Positions 15,614-17,282 of a stretch of 17,282 bases of DNA are shown here, one piece after another. Within the stretch, counting starts at the first letter, position 1. Every line of letters starts with the position of its first letter. The position numbers and the translations under genes are program-made. The notes beneath the pieces are model-generated. The model searched no databases. It saw nothing but the letters and a program-made list of their open reading frames with translations, and had not been told where the DNA came from. Source of the stretch: CAZCEC01 sp964497615 (GTDB lineage Bacteria > Chloroflexota > Anaerolineae > Anaerolineales > UBA6663); the NCBI GenBank assembly GCA_964497615.1, contig CAZCEC010000103.1, positions 1 through 17,282 of the forward strand, in the 5' to 3' direction.

Positions 15614-17282
15614 CTACTTGCGACGAGCAGGCTTGCGGCCGTTCTTGGAGGAGCGCGCTGCTTTCTTGGCCGGTGCTTTCTTGGCGCCGGCCTTTCCATT
15701 CTTGGAGGCCTTGGCCGGTTTCGTGGGCTTGGCGGCCTTGGCGGCTTTGGCGGCCTTGCGGGCGGGCTTCTCGGGAGCGGGTTCAGGCTCGTCGGGCAGG
15801 GCAAACTGGGTCAGGGCCGGGACGAGGCCGGTGAGGGTTTCGCCGCCCTTAAGCTTGACAATGGTGGAGCCGCGGGCGGCGCGGCCCCGGCGTCCGGCGG
15901 CATCGAGCTTGAGGGCCTTGGCGCTGCCCTTGCTGGTGAGGGCGGTGAAGCGGTCCGCCGGCTGGCCGACGACAAAGCCGATGATGCGCTGCTTGCCGGC
16001 CAGGCTGGCGGCGGTGACGCCGACACCGTAGCGGCCCTGGCTGGGGTACTCCTTCAGGGCTGTGCGCTTGCCCATGCCGAGATCGGTGAGGATGAGCACC
16101 TCGCCCTTGGGCTGAACCAAGTCCAGGCCCACGACCTTGTCGTCGCGCTCGCCGGGCTTGATGCCCATGACGCCGCCGGCCACGAGGCCCATCGCGCGCA
16201 CTTCGTCTTCCTTGAAGCGGATGGCGCGGCCAAGGGCGGTGATGAGCAAGATTTCATCCGCGCCGGTGGTGAGGCGCGCCCCCACGACGCTGTCGTCTTC
16301 GGCCACGTTGATGAGGTTGAATACCTGCGATGACGCGCCGGGCAAGTCGCCGGCGGAAGTCTTCTTGACCATGCCGTTGGCGGTGGCCAGCAGGATGAAG
16401 GCGCCGGTGCGGGCCGGGGCATCGCCGTTGGCGCCGGCTTCCTTCGCCGCAAGGTCGGCCTCGGCGGCGCGGCGGGCCACCTCGGGGCTGACGGCCACGA
16501 CGGCGACTACGCGGGCGTTGGGGTCGAGGGCGGAAACGGATGAGAAGGGCGTGCCGCCGGCGGCGTCTTCCTTCTCCGGCAGGGAATAGACCGGGGCGGT
16601 GGCGGCGCGGCCCTTGAGGGTGATGAAGTAGAGCAGGTCGCGGGTGTTGGCGGCCAGGGTGGCGACGGGGACATCGCCCGCACCCAGCTTGGGCAGCTTG
16701 CCGGCCGGGGAACGCGACACCTGACCGGATTGCAAGAAGGTGACCCAGACATCGTGCTGGGGCGCGAGGTCGGCGGCGGTCAGGGACTGGCTGGCCTCTT
16801 CTCCGGCCTGCACGATCTGGGTGCGGCGCTTGTCGGCGTACTTCTGCTTGACGGCGCGCAGCTCGTCGGCGATGAGGTCGCGCATCTTCTTGGGCGAGGC
16901 GAGCAAGGCCTCGAGGTGCTTGATGAGGGCGACCTTTTCCTTGTGCTCGTCTTCGATCTTGCGGCGCTCCAGAGCGGCCAGCCGCTTGAGGGGCATGTCG
17001 AGGATGGCGGTGGTCTGCGCATCGGAGAATTTGAAGCGGCGGATGAGCTTGGCGCGGGCCTCGTCGGCGTCGCGGGCGGCGCGGATGATGCGGATGACTT
17101 CATCCAGGAACTTGAGGGCGGTGAGCAGGCCCTGGAGGATGTGGGCACGCTCGCGGGCGCGGGCCAGGTCGAACTCGGAGCGGCGGCGGACGACCTCGTG
17201 GCGGTGATCGAGGAAGACGCGCAGGGCCTGCTTGAGGGGTAAAAGGCGCGGCTCGCCGTTGACCAGGGCCAGGTTGATGAGG
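15614..17282 (-). CDS. gyrA: DNA gyrase subunit A-like protein (type IIA topoisomerase), N-terminus outside the window
   Basis: The frame is open from the right edge to a TAG at 15616-15614: 555 residues, the C-terminal two thirds. The first 100 (LINLALVNGEPRLLPLKQAL, then DLARARERAHILQGLLTAL, then AQTTAILDMPLKRLAALE) are the end of the breakage-reunion core and coiled coil, very gyrA-like. A six-bladed beta-pinwheel follows (about 175-495), which wraps DNA in gyrase. The GyrA box (QRRGGKG) is not at its usual place in blade 1; the sequence there is GKLPKLGAGDVP. A GRRGRAARG motif occurs in the last blade instead. The final 52 residues hold 16 Lys and 5 Arg with Ala and Pro, like a histone H1 tail. 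ParC (topoisomerase IV) is the alternative assignment. Confidence 0.85.
   Translation of the reverse strand, partial: LINLALVNGEPRLLPLKQALRVFLDHRHEVVRRRSEFDLARARERAHILQGLLTALKFLDEVIRIIRAARDADEARAKLIRRFKFSDAQTTAILDMPLKRLAALERRKIEDEHKEKVALIKHLEALLASPKKMRDLIADELRAVKQKYADKRRTQIVQAGEEASQSLTAADLAPQHDVWVTFLQSGQVSRSPAGKLPKLGAGDVPVATLAANTRDLLYFITLKGRAATAPVYSLPEKEDAAGGTPFSSVSALDPNARVVAVVAVSPEVARRAAEADLAAKEAGANGDAPARTGAFILLATANGMVKKTSAGDLPGASSQVFNLINVAEDDSVVGARLTTGADEILLITALGRAIRFKEDEVRAMGLVAGGVMGIKPGERDDKVVGLDLVQPKGEVLILTDLGMGKRTALKEYPSQGRYGVGVTAASLAGKQRIIGFVVGQPADRFTALTSKGSAKALKLDAAGRRGRAARGSTIVKLKGGETLTGLVPALTQFALPDEPEPAPEKPARKAAKAAKAAKPTKPAKASKNGKAGAKKAPAKKAARSSKNGRKPARRK

Noticed and set aside
16501..17242. 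Plus-strand frames over the topoisomerase gene
   Set aside because: They are antisense shadows of the clear gyrA-like coding sequence, which runs unbroken to the right edge.

Overview
The window is GC-rich and gene-dense. It looks like an ordinary chromosomal stretch of a Chloroflexota bacterium, probably Anaerolineae-like. That guess rests on the protein set: a DUF348/G5 envelope protein, an LCP lipoprotein with a Thr/Pro/Ala-rich linker, an SGNH lipoprotein and a YczE-type membrane protein. It also rests on weak or absent Shine-Dalgarno sites combined with clear sigma70-type -10 boxes. No marker gene settles the taxonomy.

Left part, minus strand (1-10027). A DUF348/G5 cell-wall protein, cut by the left edge, lies just downstream of a small SRP RNA gene that has a perfect extended -10 promoter. 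Next comes a compact operon, read right to left: a YczE/YitT-like membrane protein, a DEDDh exonuclease and a GH78 alpha-L-rhamnosidase. These are joined by a 2-nt gap and an ATGA overlap. A GNAT acetyltransferase lies upstream of it. A 332-nt intergenic region follows, holding heptad repeats and two copies of a 60-bp REP-like repeat. Then come peptidase T (pepT) and a two-domain M23 metallopeptidase with its own promoter.

Middle and right, plus strand (10203-15612). An unusual LCP-LytR_C-CBM9 lipoprotein is transcribed divergently from the M23 gene. It carries an 18-C homopolymer in its coding region. It is followed by an SGNH/GDSL lipoprotein, a cupin, an all-helical HEAT-like protein and a TPR protein. 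The end of a type II topoisomerase A subunit (gyrA-like, minus strand, cut by the right edge) meets the TPR gene tail to tail with one base between them.

The M23 peptidase, LCP lipoprotein, SGNH lipoprotein and DUF348/G5 protein form a loose envelope theme, while the rest is housekeeping or metabolic. I see no CRISPR array, prophage, transposase or recognisable defence system. The best leads are the poly-C tract in the LCP gene, the LCP-CBM9 fusion, the histone-H1-like tail and altered GyrA box of the topoisomerase, and the GTAG-headed REP-like repeats.
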